Origin: an uncultured Prevotellaceae bacterium
GTDB taxonomy: Bacteria; Bacteroidota; Bacteroidia; Bacteroidales; Bacteroidaceae
Reading direction: 5' to 3'
Length of the DNA stretch: 49,009 nt
Assembly (NCBI GenBank): GCA_900316315.1
Contig: ONCK01000020.1
Coordinates: 1-49,009 of the forward strand
In this document: positions 6,069-15,532 of the stretch, piece by piece
Numbering within the stretch: the first letter of the stretch is position 1
How the letters are laid out: every line of letters begins with the position of its first letter
The notes under the pieces: generated by a model
Told to the model about the DNA's origin: nothing
The model's input: only the letters and a program-made list of their open reading frames with translations
Database searches by the model: none
Translations under genes and position numbers: made by a program

Positions 6069-7118
6069 ATGACACTTTATCCAAAACTTATCACTGACGC
6101 ATTGCAGACAGTGCGCTATCCTGGCACCAACAAGAGCATCGTTGAGCTCGGCATGGTGGCTGACAATATACGCATCAATGGTCAGAGCGTATCCCTGTCC
6201 ATCCTCTTCCAGCGCCGCCCCGACCCCTTTGCCCAGTCTATTCTCAAGGCTGCTGAGGCCGCCATCAAGACTGAGGCAGGAACTGATGTGGAGGTCCATA
6301 TAGAGCCTGTCTATATGGAGCAGAAGCCTAAAGAGCCGGTGAAGCTGCTGCCCGATGTGAAGCATGTCATCGCAGTCTCCAGCGGCAAGGGAGGCGTAGG
6401 CAAGAGTACCGTGGCTGCCAACCTCGCAGTGGCGCTCGCCCGTCAGGGCTACCGGGTAGGACTGCTGGATGCCGATATATTTGGCCCCTCCATCCCGACT
6501 ATGTTCCATCTGGAGGACTTCCAGCCCTATGCGGAGCAGGTGGGTGACCGCCAACTCCTCATTCCGGCAGAGAAATATGGGGTCAAGATCATCTCCATTG
6601 GATTTTTTGTCAAGCCGGGGAGCGCGGCTATCTGGCGCGGCCCAATGGCCAGCAATACCCTGAAGCAATTGATCTCTGAAGTGGAGTGGGGAAGTCTCGA
6701 CTACTTCATCATCGATACGCCGCCGGGCACGAGTGATATCCATATTACCCTGCTTCAGGAACTTAAGGTCTCTGGTGCCGTCATCGTAAGCACGCCACAG
6801 AAGGTGGCCCTCGCTGACGCACGTAAGGGTATCGACATGTATCAGAATGAGAAGATCGGCGTGCCAATCCTGGGACTGGTTGAAAATATGGCATGGTTCA
6901 CGCCGGCCGAGCTTCCTCAGAACAAGTACTACATCTTTGGCAAGGATGGGGTGAAGAAGCTGGCAGAGGAAATGCATGTGCCCCTGCTGGGCCAGATTCC
7001 CATTGTACAGAGCATCTGCGAGAGCGGAGACGAGGGCACTCCTATCGCGGCCAGTGACGACAGCATCACGGGAGAAGCCTTTCGCAAGCTCGCCTTGGCT
7101 GTGGTCAAAGCCGAATAG
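6069..7118 (+). CDS. mrp: Mrp/ApbC family iron-sulfur cluster carrier ATPase
   Basis: 349 aa. Residues 1-90 form an MIP18/FSCA (DUF59)-like domain. The ParA/MinD-type P-loop ATPase follows with GKGGVGKS at 106-113, DADIFGPSIP, a Walker B-like DTPPGTSDIH and the NMAWF region. Mrp proteins hold and transfer Fe-S clusters to apo-enzymes in the cytosol. The C-terminal CxxC that bridges the cluster in enteric Mrp is absent: the equivalent stretch reads MAWFTPAELPQNKYYIFG with no Cys. The ATPase assignment is firm; the cluster-carrier role is by family. Confidence 0.88.
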   Translation: MTLYPKLITDALQTVRYPGTNKSIVELGMVADNIRINGQSVSLSILFQRRPDPFAQSILKAAEAAIKTEAGTDVEVHIEPVYMEQKPKEPVKLLPDVKHVIAVSSGKGGVGKSTVAANLAVALARQGYRVGLLDADIFGPSIPTMFHLEDFQPYAEQVGDRQLLIPAEKYGVKIISIGFFVKPGSAAIWRGPMASNTLKQLISEVEWGSLDYFIIDTPPGTSDIHITLLQELKVSGAVIVSTPQKVALADARKGIDMYQNEKIGVPILGLVENMAWFTPAELPQNKYYIFGKDGVKKLAEEMHVPLLGQIPIVQSICESGDEGTPIAASDDSITGEAFRKLALAVVKAE

Positions 7119-7125
7119 ATACACT

Positions 7126-7214
7126 TTGGCCTTGGTCCTGTCCGTGCTTGGTCAATCTTTCCGGTATCAGTATCCGGTACACCAAGTATCAGTCAGCACC
7201 AAGGCCAATTTTTT
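7126..7214. terminator. Nested bidirectional terminator between mrp and the GHL10 gene
   Basis: Outer arms TTGGCCTTGGT (7126-7136) and ACCAAGGCCAA (7198-7208) are perfect 11-mers followed by six T. Inside are CTTGGT/ACCAAG (7147-7152/7181-7186) and CCGGTA...TATCCGG. The T run overlaps the TAA of the convergent gene. Confidence 0.7.
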
Positions 7215-8709
7215 ACAGCTTTACTTTCTTGCTCTTAGCCTTTGACTCATTTTGCAGACGGTCAAGGGCCGTCACACAATAGGTGTATCTCTGCGAGCCG
7301 TCCTTGTAGGGCAACTTGATGCAGGTCTGGTCTGTGATGAGATAGATCTTGGAGGGATCGTCTAAGTTCGGCTTCTCACCATCTGCGAAGCGATAGACGA
7401 CATATTTGACCGCTTTGTCCATCTCTCCCTTGCCCTCACGTGGTAGCCAAATGAGCATGGGATTTCCCTCGATCTGCTTGATCTTAAGTCCTTTGACCTT
7501 TTTAGGAGCACGGTTGTCGATAAAGGGCATCTTTGGCAGCAAGGCCGGGTAGCGGTAGTAGCTCTTGGCCAGATAGTCTGTGACGCCGCCAAAGTTGTCA
7601 GCGATCACGGCGGAGTACCATATACAGCTGCCTTGAGCGCCGAGTTGACGCTGCAGACGAAGCTTGGCAGGCAACTGACTCTGAGTAGGATCAGTGGGGT
7701 CGGCTGCCTTCATCGAGCGGGTGATGTCTTGTCCGAAGTAGAGTGGACGATTGGACGAGTATTGGGCCCAGAAGCGCGCCAAGACGTCATAGTCGGCTAC
7801 CTTGAATCCGATATTCCAGTAGAGTTGGGGCAGGTTGTAGTCCACCCATCCCTCATTGACCCACTTGAGTACGTCGGCGTAGAGGGCAATGTAGTTTTCG
7901 AGTCCATTGGTGTCGCTTCCGGGTACCTCAGGGCCGCGCTGCTTGTTGTGATAGATGCCAAAGGGAGACACACCGAAGCGTACCCAAGGCTTTTGCTTGC
8001 GGATAGCATTGTGAAGGTCGCGGATGAGGAGATTGACATTGTCCCTGCGCCAGTCTGCAATATTGCTAAAGCCGCGAGGATCAGCCTTGAAGGCGTCGGA
8101 GTCGGGAATATCCACGCCACTGATGGGGTAAGGGTAAAAATAGTCGTCCATGTGGATGCCGTCGACGTCGTAGTGAGTCAGAATGTCCTGGACGACATTG
8201 ACGATATGCTGACGGTTGACGGCTAACTCCGGGCGAAAGATGATCTGATCGCCGTAGTGGAAGAAGCGCTCGGGATGCTGATTGTACGGGTGGGTAGCGG
8301 CGAGCTGATGGGTGCGGGCCGTCTTGGCACGGTAGGGATTAATCCAGGCGTGGAGCTCCATGTTGCGCTTGTGAGCCTCGGTGATCATCCACTGCAGGGG
8401 ATCCCATTCAGGCTGAGGGGCCACGCCCTGCGTGCCGGTAAGGAAGCGGCTCCAAGGCTCCATCGTGCTGTGATAAAGCGCGTCGGCTTCTGGTCTTACT
8501 TGGAAAAATATGGTATTGACATGGATGCGCGCGAGGGCATCCAGATGGGCCGTCAACTTCTGACGCATTGCTTCGGGCGTGAGTCCTTCAAACTGGCCAT
8601 TGACACACTGGATCCATGCTCCGCGAAACTCACGTTTGGGCGCACTACTCTGTGCTCTTGTAGCCTGTAGGGTCAAGGCTAGGAGGAGCAAAACAAGACA
8701 TTTTTTCAT
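7213..8709 (-). CDS. Secreted glycosyl hydrolase-like 10 (DUF187/YddW) family protein
   Basis: 498 aa from ATG 8709 (MKKCLVLLLLALTLQATRA|Q), which gives a clear signal peptide; an upstream in-frame start at 8742 adds 11 residues before it and is rejected. FRGAWIQCV, NTIFFQVRPEADALY, LHAWINPYRA, DGIHMDDYFYPYP, RFGVSPFGI and DYNLPQLYW are GHL10 signatures, with the DDYFYP acidic pair as likely catalytic residues. The last ~95 residues look like a fibronectin III-type domain (YVVYRF...YTYCVTALD). It probably acts on peptidoglycan or another glycan in the periplasm or at the surface. Substrate unknown. Confidence 0.82.
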   Translation of the reverse strand: MKKCLVLLLLALTLQATRAQSSAPKREFRGAWIQCVNGQFEGLTPEAMRQKLTAHLDALARIHVNTIFFQVRPEADALYHSTMEPWSRFLTGTQGVAPQPEWDPLQWMITEAHKRNMELHAWINPYRAKTARTHQLAATHPYNQHPERFFHYGDQIIFRPELAVNRQHIVNVVQDILTHYDVDGIHMDDYFYPYPISGVDIPDSDAFKADPRGFSNIADWRRDNVNLLIRDLHNAIRKQKPWVRFGVSPFGIYHNKQRGPEVPGSDTNGLENYIALYADVLKWVNEGWVDYNLPQLYWNIGFKVADYDVLARFWAQYSSNRPLYFGQDITRSMKAADPTDPTQSQLPAKLRLQRQLGAQGSCIWYSAVIADNFGGVTDYLAKSYYRYPALLPKMPFIDNRAPKKVKGLKIKQIEGNPMLIWLPREGKGEMDKAVKYVVYRFADGEKPNLDDPSKIYLITDQTCIKLPYKDGSQRYTYCVTALDRLQNESKAKSKKVKL

Positions 8710-8731
8710 AAAAGGTGTGATGATTGTGCTA

Positions 8732-8739
8732 CAAATGTA
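8732..8739 (-). promoter_or_regulatory. -7 element of the GHL10 gene
   Basis: Minus-strand TACATTTG, 23 bp before the start at 8709. Confidence 0.4.
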
Positions 8740-8935
8740 CAACTATTCTGTTAGAAAATGTCACTTTGCGGGTCACAAACTTGCTTAGGCATGGACAAGA
8801 GACCGTCTGTAAGCGAAGCAATCGAACACAAATGGGTGCAGCTCTATCCTTGTGTGCTGTGATTTGGCAGCGGCAGAAAAGGAGGATGGGATTGGAAGTC
8901 TTTAAGGTTTTTGGTTTTATGTTTGTCATTTCCTT

Positions 8936-8943
8936 TGTATCTT
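8936..8943 (+). promoter_or_regulatory. -7 element of uvrA
   Basis: TATCTTTG, 23 bp before the ATG at 8967; the upstream TTTG is poorly placed. Confidence 0.4.
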
Positions 8944-8966
8944 TGCCTTTCAAATCCCGCTATACC

Positions 8967-11819
8967 ATGAAGGACGATTATATCATAGCCAAGGGCGTCA
9001 GAGTCAATAATCTCAAAAATATTGACGTCAAGATCCCCCGCGGCAAACTCGTAGTCATTACCGGGCTGTCGGGCTCGGGCAAGTCGTCGCTTGCCTTTGA
9101 CACTCTATATGCCGAGGGCCAGCGCCGCTACGTAGAGAGCCTGTCCGCGTATGCTCGACAATTCCTCGATCGCATGAAAAAGCCAGAATGCGACTATATC
9201 AAGGGCCTTCCGCCCGCTATCGCAATCGAGCAGAAGAGTGGCAACCGCAACTCGCGTTCGACCGTGGGTACGGCGACAGAGATTTATGACTACTTGAGGA
9301 TGCTCTATGCCCGAGTTGGCAAGACGATTTCGCCGGTCAGCGGTGAGGAGGTCAAGCGCAATACCGTGGAGGACGTCATCCGCGTGGTCCACAGCTACTC
9401 CCAAGGCACACGATTTACCGTCCTCGCTCCTCTGCATGTGGCCGAAGGGCGCACGCTTGCCCAACAGCTCGAGATAGAGCTCAAGCAGGGAATCAGCCGT
9501 ATTGATCTGGATGGAGAAATCATAGACATAGAGCAATGGCTGAACGAATATCAGAATGACGCAAAGCCTACAAAAAATAAACAGAAGGGACAGCCAACCA
9601 TCTATCTCCTCATCGACCGCCTCTCAGTGAGTGATGAGGCCGACAGCGTATCAAGGCTGGCGGACTCTGCCGAGACGGCCTTTTTTGAAGGCAACGGCCA
9701 CTGCCTCCTGCGCTTCTATCCGTCGAGGGCGCTGCACGAGTTTTCCACAGCTTTTGAGGCCGACGGCATACAGTTTGAGGAACCCTCCGACCAGCTGTTC
9801 TCCTTCAATTCACCTGCCGGGGCTTGTCCCACCTGTCAGGGCTTTGGCCAGACGATAGGCATAGATGAGCATCTGGTAATCCCTGATTCTACACTGAGTG
9901 TCTATGATGGCGCGGTGCAGTGCTGGCGTGGAGAGAAGATGGGCATGTGGAAGCAGGAGTTTTGCCGGCGGGCTGGTGAGCGTGATTTCCCTATCTTTGA
10001 GCCCTACTACAAACTGACAGATAAGCAGAAACAGCACTTGTGGCATGGAGACAAGGCTGAGCAGGCGCTGCCCGAACAGGAGCAGGTCTCCATCGATGCC
10101 TTCTTTCGCATGGTAAAGCGCAATCTGTACAAGATCCAATATCGTGTGATCCTGGCCCACTACCGGGGCAAGACGACTTGTCCTGACTGCCACGGACGCC
10201 GGCTTAAGCCCGAGGCGGAGTATGTCAAGATTGATGGGCGCTCGATCACTGACCTCGCGATGCTGTCTATTGACGACTTAATCGTATTTTTTGACCACCT
10301 GCAGCTTGATACCCATGATGCCAAGGTAGCTGACCTCTTGCTCAAGGAGATCCGCCAGCGACTCAAGGTGATGCACGAAGTCGGCCTCGGCTATCTGACC
10401 CTCAATCGGCCGGCTAATACGCTAAGCGGAGGCGAGAGTCAGCGCATCAATATTGCGACCTCGATCGGCAGCAGCCTGATTGGGTCGCTCTATATCCTCG
10501 ATGAGCCGAGCATAGGCCTGCACAGCAGGGATACGGAACAGCTGATTCATGTGTTGCGTGAGCTCCAGCAGCTCGGCAATACGGTAATCGTTGTCGAGCA
10601 TGACGAGGAGATTATGCGGGCTGCTGACTACATCATCGATCTGGGGCCCGATGCGGGACGACTGGGCGGCGAGATTGTCTATCAAGGCGTTCCGCTGTCT
10701 CCAGATTCTCCTGAAGCTAAGGATGCGGCCAAGAAGAGCAAAAGCTATACCCTGCGCTATCTCACGGGGGCAGAACAGATACCGGTACCCTCCTCACGCC
10801 GTCGCTGGAACAAGCGTATCCTCCTCCGCGGGGCTCGGGCTAACAATCTTAAGGGCATAGACGTGACCTTCCCGCTCAATGTCATCACCGTCGTTACGGG
10901 AGTCAGCGGCAGCGGCAAGTCGACCCTTGTCGGCGCCACGCTCTATCCTGCCCTCAAGCGTCACTTTGACCAACCTGCAGATCGCCCGGGGGAATTTCTC
11001 TCCTTGGAGGGCGACCTCAATGCCATTACCTCAGTACAGCTGGTAAACCAGGAGAGCATTGGCAAGTCGACCCGCAGCAATCCTGTGACCTATGTTAAGG
11101 CCTACGACAAGATACGTGAGCTGATGGCTGACCAGCAGCTCGCAAAGCAGATGGGATATACGGCGGCTTATTTCTCCTTCAATGCCGAGGGCGGCCGATG
11201 TGAGACTTGCAAGGGCGAAGGCACGATTAAGGTGCCCATGCAGTTTATGGCCGACATGGTCATCACTTGCGAGGAGTGCCACGGCAAGCGATTCAAGCGC
11301 GACATTCTGGATGTCACGTTCCACGACAAGAATATCTACGATATCCTTGAGATGACCGTAAATCAGGCTATCGAATTTTTTACTCAGTACGAGCAGACGG
11401 CTATCGTGGCCCGGCTACAACCACTTCAGGATGTGGGCCTCGGATATATCAAGCTGGGACAACCTTCATCCACGCTATCGGGCGGAGAAAACCAGCGTGT
11501 CAAGCTGGCCTACTATCTGGCAATGGAACAGCAGAGCCCCACGCTCTTTATCTTTGACGAACCGACGACGGGACTTCATTTTCATGATATCCATGTCCTG
11601 CTTCGGGCCTTCAACACCCTGGTTGACCGTGGTCACTCGGTGCTTATCATCGAGCACAATCTGGAGGTCATCAAGAGTGCTGACTATCTGATAGACCTTG
11701 GGCCTGAGGGTGGTGTCGAAGGGGGCCATCTGGTCGCCTGCGGTACACCGGAGGAGGTGGTCGCTCAGGGCAAAGGATACACAGCCAAGTTTTTGCGGGA
11801 CAAATTAAAGGCTCAGTAG
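8967..11819 (+). CDS. uvrA: Excinuclease ABC subunit A
   Basis: 950 aa from ATG 8967 ([18 protein letters not shown]), the normal UvrA start; the 81 extra in-frame codons upstream include the promoter. Two ABC ATPase halves are visible: Walker [10 protein letters not shown] and GVSGSGKST, and signatures LSGGESQRI and [11 protein letters not shown]. Zinc modules are CPTC...CPDC and CETCKGEG...CEECHG. UvrA dimers scan DNA for bulky lesions and load UvrB in nucleotide excision repair. Monocistronic; convergent with the thr operon. Confidence 0.95.
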   Translation: MKDDYIIAKGVRVNNLKNIDVKIPRGKLVVITGLSGSGKSSLAFDTLYAEGQRRYVESLSAYARQFLDRMKKPECDYIKGLPPAIAIEQKSGNRNSRSTVGTATEIYDYLRMLYARVGKTISPVSGEEVKRNTVEDVIRVVHSYSQGTRFTVLAPLHVAEGRTLAQQLEIELKQGISRIDLDGEIIDIEQWLNEYQNDAKPTKNKQKGQPTIYLLIDRLSVSDEADSVSRLADSAETAFFEGNGHCLLRFYPSRALHEFSTAFEADGIQFEEPSDQLFSFNSPAGACPTCQGFGQTIGIDEHLVIPDSTLSVYDGAVQCWRGEKMGMWKQEFCRRAGERDFPIFEPYYKLTDKQKQHLWHGDKAEQALPEQEQVSIDAFFRMVKRNLYKIQYRVILAHYRGKTTCPDCHGRRLKPEAEYVKIDGRSITDLAMLSIDDLIVFFDHLQLDTHDAKVADLLLKEIRQRLKVMHEVGLGYLTLNRPANTLSGGESQRINIATSIGSSLIGSLYILDEPSIGLHSRDTEQLIHVLRELQQLGNTVIVVEHDEEIMRAADYIIDLGPDAGRLGGEIVYQGVPLSPDSPEAKDAAKKSKSYTLRYLTGAEQIPVPSSRRRWNKRILLRGARANNLKGIDVTFPLNVITVVTGVSGSGKSTLVGATLYPALKRHFDQPADRPGEFLSLEGDLNAITSVQLVNQESIGKSTRSNPVTYVKAYDKIRELMADQQLAKQMGYTAAYFSFNAEGGRCETCKGEGTIKVPMQFMADMVITCEECHGKRFKRDILDVTFHDKNIYDILEMTVNQAIEFFTQYEQTAIVARLQPLQDVGLGYIKLGQPSSTLSGGENQRVKLAYYLAMEQQSPTLFIFDEPTTGLHFHDIHVLLRAFNTLVDRGHSVLIIEHNLEVIKSADYLIDLGPEGGVEGGHLVACGTPEEVVAQGKGYTAKFLRDKLKAQ

Positions 11820-12033
11820 ACTATCGGCGGGGAACAAAACACTCTCCGCTGTCTGCTGAATGTCAGTCAGTTGCACATCAACGGCTTCCATTGCTGAGCT
11901 GTGGTCATATGTCCGTGCAGTATACAGTCCAATCGGCCTTTCATGGGGAGAGAAAACGGACGAAGCCCCAATTACTTCTCTCACTGCTTGATCATTCCCC
12001 ATGCAAATTCACTCAGACTTTCTCACGGTCTCA
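11820..12033. other. Degraded tail of the sulfatase-maturase pseudogene
   Basis: Between the uvrA stop and the last recognisable maturase codon. A minus-strand frame of 65 codons exists (11805-12002) but does not resemble the expected Cys-rich C terminus. No gene supported. Confidence 0.4.
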
Positions 12034-12946
12034 TCATCTTCCTTTGACCGTTACTTGATAGCTGAAATGGTCACAACTGTAGACATCGCCGTTCCACTCC
12101 ATGACACCAGCATGTCCGCATTGCTGGGCTAGCGTACAGACGCCGGGCAGTACGCCGACCCATCCTGAGAGGGTAGCGTCAAACAGTTGTATAAAGTATG
12201 TGGCGACATCAGCCTTGATCCTCTCGTCAAAGAGATCACAGAGGAAGTCTCCCCATTGCTCGGCAGTGATGCTATAGGGCGTGAGCTGACCGCCCGTCTC
12301 GTCACTGCTTGCCAGACTCAGTCCATCGGCGCGTCTGACGATGCGCTCGACGATGGGGGCAAACTGGATGAAGTGGCAGTCTATCTGCTTGAAGAAGTTG
12401 TAAAATTCCAGGGGATACTCAACATCCTGGTCGTTAAGACAGCCAATGCTTTCCATTCTACTCCGTACTGTGTGAGCATCTAGATGCCGTGCATCACCTT
12501 GTCAAAGCTCGGCTTGTCCAAAGCTGTGCGGCGGTACCGGTCATGTATCTCACGAGGTCCGTCGATGGAGATACCTACGAGGAAATGATTGTCTCGGAAG
12601 AAGCGACACGATTCGGGCGTAAGCAGGGTGCCATTGGTCTGGATGGTATTTTGTATATGGCAACCGCGCCGTAGTGTTGCTCAAGTCCGGGTGCCTTGCG
12701 ATAGATGGAGATGGGCCTCATCAGTGTCTCGCCTCTGTGCTAGCTGAATACCACTTCGGGCTGTGTCTAAGCCTCGGTGTACTGCTTGATATACTGTTCC
12801 AAAAGTTCGCCAGAGAGTATTTCCTTGGTCGCCTATCCGTATATCTTGCGCTTTTCGAGGTAGTAGCAATAGGTGCAATGGAGGTTGGAGAGCGAGCATG
12901 CAGGTTTGACCATCACATAGAGTGGCCGTACAAAGGGAGCATACAT
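12034..12946 (-). pseudogene. Anaerobic sulfatase-maturating enzyme (radical SAM/SPASM), disrupted
   Basis: The start (MYAPFVRPLYVMVKPA) lies at 12946, 5 bp after thrC. The radical SAM site reads LSNLHCTYCYYLEK, so the first Cys of CxxxCxxC is Ser. TAG codons follow after KRKIYG, after QYTEA and in the VVFS-(W)-HGGE region, and there are frameshifts near 12650 and 12440. The 12456-12034 stretch still encodes the middle and the first SPASM cysteines (VCTLAQQCGHAGVMEWNGDVYSCDHF), then homology ends. These enzymes convert a sulfatase Cys/Ser to formylglycine. No sulfatase gene is in the window. Clearly non-functional. Confidence 0.8.
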
Positions 12947-12951
12947 GGCCA

Positions 12952-14259
12952 TTACGCTTGGCTAAGGAGGAATCGCTTGAAGTCGGCGAAGTCGGTTGTC
13001 ATGGGTATGCTCTGCTTCTCCTTGTTCATGAAGGCGGCCAGACGCTCCGGGATCTTGACGTCACTTCCCGTGGCCTTCTCTACTGTCTCCTTGAATTTGG
13101 CAGGATGGGCCGTCTCGCAAAATACGCCAGTCTCTCCTTCTTCCAGTCCGGAGATTAGGGCTTGGTAGCCACAAGCACCGTGTGGATCAAGTAGATAGCC
13201 ATTCTGCTGCCAGCACTCACGGATGGTGCGCAGGATGGTAGCGTCGTTGACGACAGCGCCCGAGATATCGTGGCGTATATCTTCCCACTGGACTTGGTAT
13301 AGGTCGAGAATGCGGGCAAAATTGGAGGGATCTCCTACGTCCATGGCATTGGCCAGAGTCTGTATGCTCGGACGTGGATTATATTTGCCAGTCTGGAGGT
13401 ACTGGTAAAATATGTCGTTAGCGTTGTTGGCTGCGATGAGGCGTGATATAGGAAGCCCCATGCGGCGGGCAAAGAGGGCTGAAGTGATGTTGCCGAAGTT
13501 TCCGCTGGGCACACAGACAACGATATTTTTGTCTACCCCGAGACGCTTGAGCTGGGCATAGGCATTGAAGTAGTAAAAAGCCTGGGGTAAGAAACGGGCC
13601 ACATTGATGCTGTTGGCAGAGCTCAGGGTTATGGCTTCGCGAAGCTCGGAGTCGACAAATGCACTCTTGACCAAACGCTGGCAATCGTCAAATACGCCGT
13701 CTACTTCAAGGGCTGTAATGTTGTGACCAAGCGTCGTAAACTGGCTCTCCTGTATCTTGCTGACCTTGTCCTTGGGATAGAGTACAAATACTCTCACGCC
13801 CTCTACTCCCAGAAAGCCGTTGGCTACTGCTCCTCCGGTGTCTCCGCTTGTAGCTACCAGTACATTGACAAGTCCTTTTGCCCCCTCTTGCTGGCGAAAA
13901 TAGGACAGCATGCGTGCCATAAAGCGTGCGCCCACGTCCTTAAAGGCCATCGTCGGTCCATGGAAGAGCTCAAGGCTGTATACATTTGATTTGACTTGCT
14001 TGACGGGGTAGTCAAAGGATAGAGTGTCATATACGATTTTCTTGAGATCAGGCATCGGCACGTCTTCGCCAAAGAAGGCCTGCGCGACTTGTAGACTTAA
14101 TTCTTGGAAAGACATGTTCTGGATATTGTCGTAGAAATCCTGCGGCAATTTCTCGATACGTTCTGGCATATAGAGCCCGCGGTCAGGCGCGAGTCCGCGT
14201 TCTACGGCTTCGCGCAGGGTGGCGAGGGGTGCCTTATGATTGGTGCTGTAGTATTTCAT
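12952..14259 (-). CDS. thrC: Threonine synthase
   Basis: 435 aa from MKYYSTNHKAP. PLP-dependent fold type II; the Schiff-base Lys is K107 in FHGPTMAFKD. VATSGDTGGAVA and the phosphate-binding SGNFGN stretch (VPSGNFGNITSA) are present. It converts O-phosphohomoserine to threonine. It is third in the minus-strand operon thrA-apgM-thrC, 18 bp after the apgM stop. Length is typical. Confidence 0.93.
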   Translation of the reverse strand: MKYYSTNHKAPLATLREAVERGLAPDRGLYMPERIEKLPQDFYDNIQNMSFQELSLQVAQAFFGEDVPMPDLKKIVYDTLSFDYPVKQVKSNVYSLELFHGPTMAFKDVGARFMARMLSYFRQQEGAKGLVNVLVATSGDTGGAVANGFLGVEGVRVFVLYPKDKVSKIQESQFTTLGHNITALEVDGVFDDCQRLVKSAFVDSELREAITLSSANSINVARFLPQAFYYFNAYAQLKRLGVDKNIVVCVPSGNFGNITSALFARRMGLPISRLIAANNANDIFYQYLQTGKYNPRPSIQTLANAMDVGDPSNFARILDLYQVQWEDIRHDISGAVVNDATILRTIRECWQQNGYLLDPHGACGYQALISGLEEGETGVFCETAHPAKFKETVEKATGSDVKIPERLAAFMNKEKQSIPMTTDFADFKRFLLSQA

Positions 14260-14277
14260 AGGGATAGAGTGGCCGTT

Positions 14278-15528
14278 TTATCTGATCTGCATCAATTTTT
14301 CCATAAATTCGCTGAGCCTAAGTAGCTCGTAAGACCCGTCTACTGCGCTGACCTCGTCAAAATGGCTGACGTCATCGGGCTTGATTCCCGGATACCATAT
14401 TGCAAAAGGCACAGGCTCAGCCACGTGTGTGCGCAACTCGACAGGGGTCGGGTGATCGGGAAGCAGAGCTACGCATACCGGATCTTCCTGATGGTGGCTG
14501 ATATAGTCAAAGATGGGACCTACGACGCGCTGGTCGAGATTCTCAATGGTCCGGAGCTTGAGCTGTACATCACCATCGTGACCGGCTTCATCGCTGGCCT
14601 CGATGTGGAGAAATACGAAGTCGTCTGTCTTGAGCGCGTCGAGTGCAGCCTGCGTCTTGCCTTCGTAATTGGTATCGGCAAGTCCGGTTGCACCGGGTAC
14701 AATGATGTTTCTCAGGCCCGCATACTTCCCGATACCTCTGATGAGGTCCACTGCAGAAATCACAGCTCCCTGCTTGATCTGATCGGGATAGAGCTCCTCA
14801 AGAGTCTGCATATGGGGGCGGTAGCCAGGACTCCAAGGCCATATGGTATTGGCCAAGTCCAGGCCTTCTGCAGCCCGTTGTTTATTAAATGGATGCTTAG
14901 CGAGCAACTGCTGAGATTGGAGAATGAGATGATTGAGCAGGTCGGCGGTGGCTTGCGCCGACATTCGACCGGGCTCATCAGCGTCTTGCAAGCCTTCTTC
15001 CGGCTTAACCATCAGTTCAGCCCACGGCTCATTGGGATGGTCATGGGGAGGCGCGCAGACGATATGCTTGTTGCCTCCCTTGATAATCAGAAGGTGACGG
15101 TACTGGATGCCTGAAATAAATTTGACACGCTCGTTGCCGAGGTGCTGCTCGAGATACTGGATGAGCAGGTCGCCTTGCTGAGTCGTCAGGTGGCCGCCAT
15201 GATGATTTTTGATCTTGCCGTCTTGTATGCAGATGAGATTGCATCTCATGGCCATGTCGTCCTGCTGCATGTCGTAGCCGATGCTGGCGGCTTCGAGGGG
15301 ACCGCGGCCTTCATAGACCTCATGCTGGTCATATCCGAGTATGACTGAGTTGGCTACCTCGCTGCCTGGATGAAATCCTTCAGGGATAGTCATCAGTCTG
15401 CCTCCGCGTCCGAGGCGTGCAAGTTGGTCCATATGAGGAGTAGAGGCGTACTGCAATAGAGTCTTTCCGCCAAGTCTGGCGACAGGATGGTCGGCCATGC
15501 CGTCTCCGAGGATAATCAGATGCTTCAT
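14278..15528 (-). CDS. apgM: Archaeal-type phosphoglycerate mutase family protein (ApgM); probable homoserine kinase of the thr operon
   Basis: 416 aa from ATG 15528 (MKHLIILGDGMADHP), 4 bp after the thrA stop; an in-frame start at 15570 lies inside thrA and is rejected. Alkaline-phosphatase-superfamily metal sites are visible: LGDGMAD, the SEVANSVILGYD nucleophile region, HIEASDEAGHDGD and LLPDHPTP. The family includes cofactor-independent phosphoglycerate mutase. No thrB is present in this operon, although thrA and thrC flank the gene with 4 and 18 bp gaps. That supports the proposal that this clade phosphorylates homoserine in Bacteroides-like bacteria. Family certain; substrate inferred from context. 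Confidence 0.85.
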   Translation of the reverse strand: MKHLIILGDGMADHPVARLGGKTLLQYASTPHMDQLARLGRGGRLMTIPEGFHPGSEVANSVILGYDQHEVYEGRGPLEAASIGYDMQQDDMAMRCNLICIQDGKIKNHHGGHLTTQQGDLLIQYLEQHLGNERVKFISGIQYRHLLIIKGGNKHIVCAPPHDHPNEPWAELMVKPEEGLQDADEPGRMSAQATADLLNHLILQSQQLLAKHPFNKQRAAEGLDLANTIWPWSPGYRPHMQTLEELYPDQIKQGAVISAVDLIRGIGKYAGLRNIIVPGATGLADTNYEGKTQAALDALKTDDFVFLHIEASDEAGHDGDVQLKLRTIENLDQRVVGPIFDYISHHQEDPVCVALLPDHPTPVELRTHVAEPVPFAIWYPGIKPDDVSHFDEVSAVDGSYELLRLSEFMEKLMQIR

Positions 15529-15532
15529 AGTT

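Noticed and set aside
7633-8226. Plus-strand ORF of 197 codons opposite the GHL10 gene
   Set aside because: Antisense shadow of a well-supported secreted protein; no homology pattern or start signal.
8724-8966. N-terminal extension of UvrA
   Set aside because: The extra codons include the probable promoter and differ from the standard UvrA start at MKDDYI.
11805-12002. 65-codon minus-strand ORF after uvrA
   Set aside because: Its sequence does not match the expected SPASM C terminus of the broken maturase and shows no other recognisable feature.
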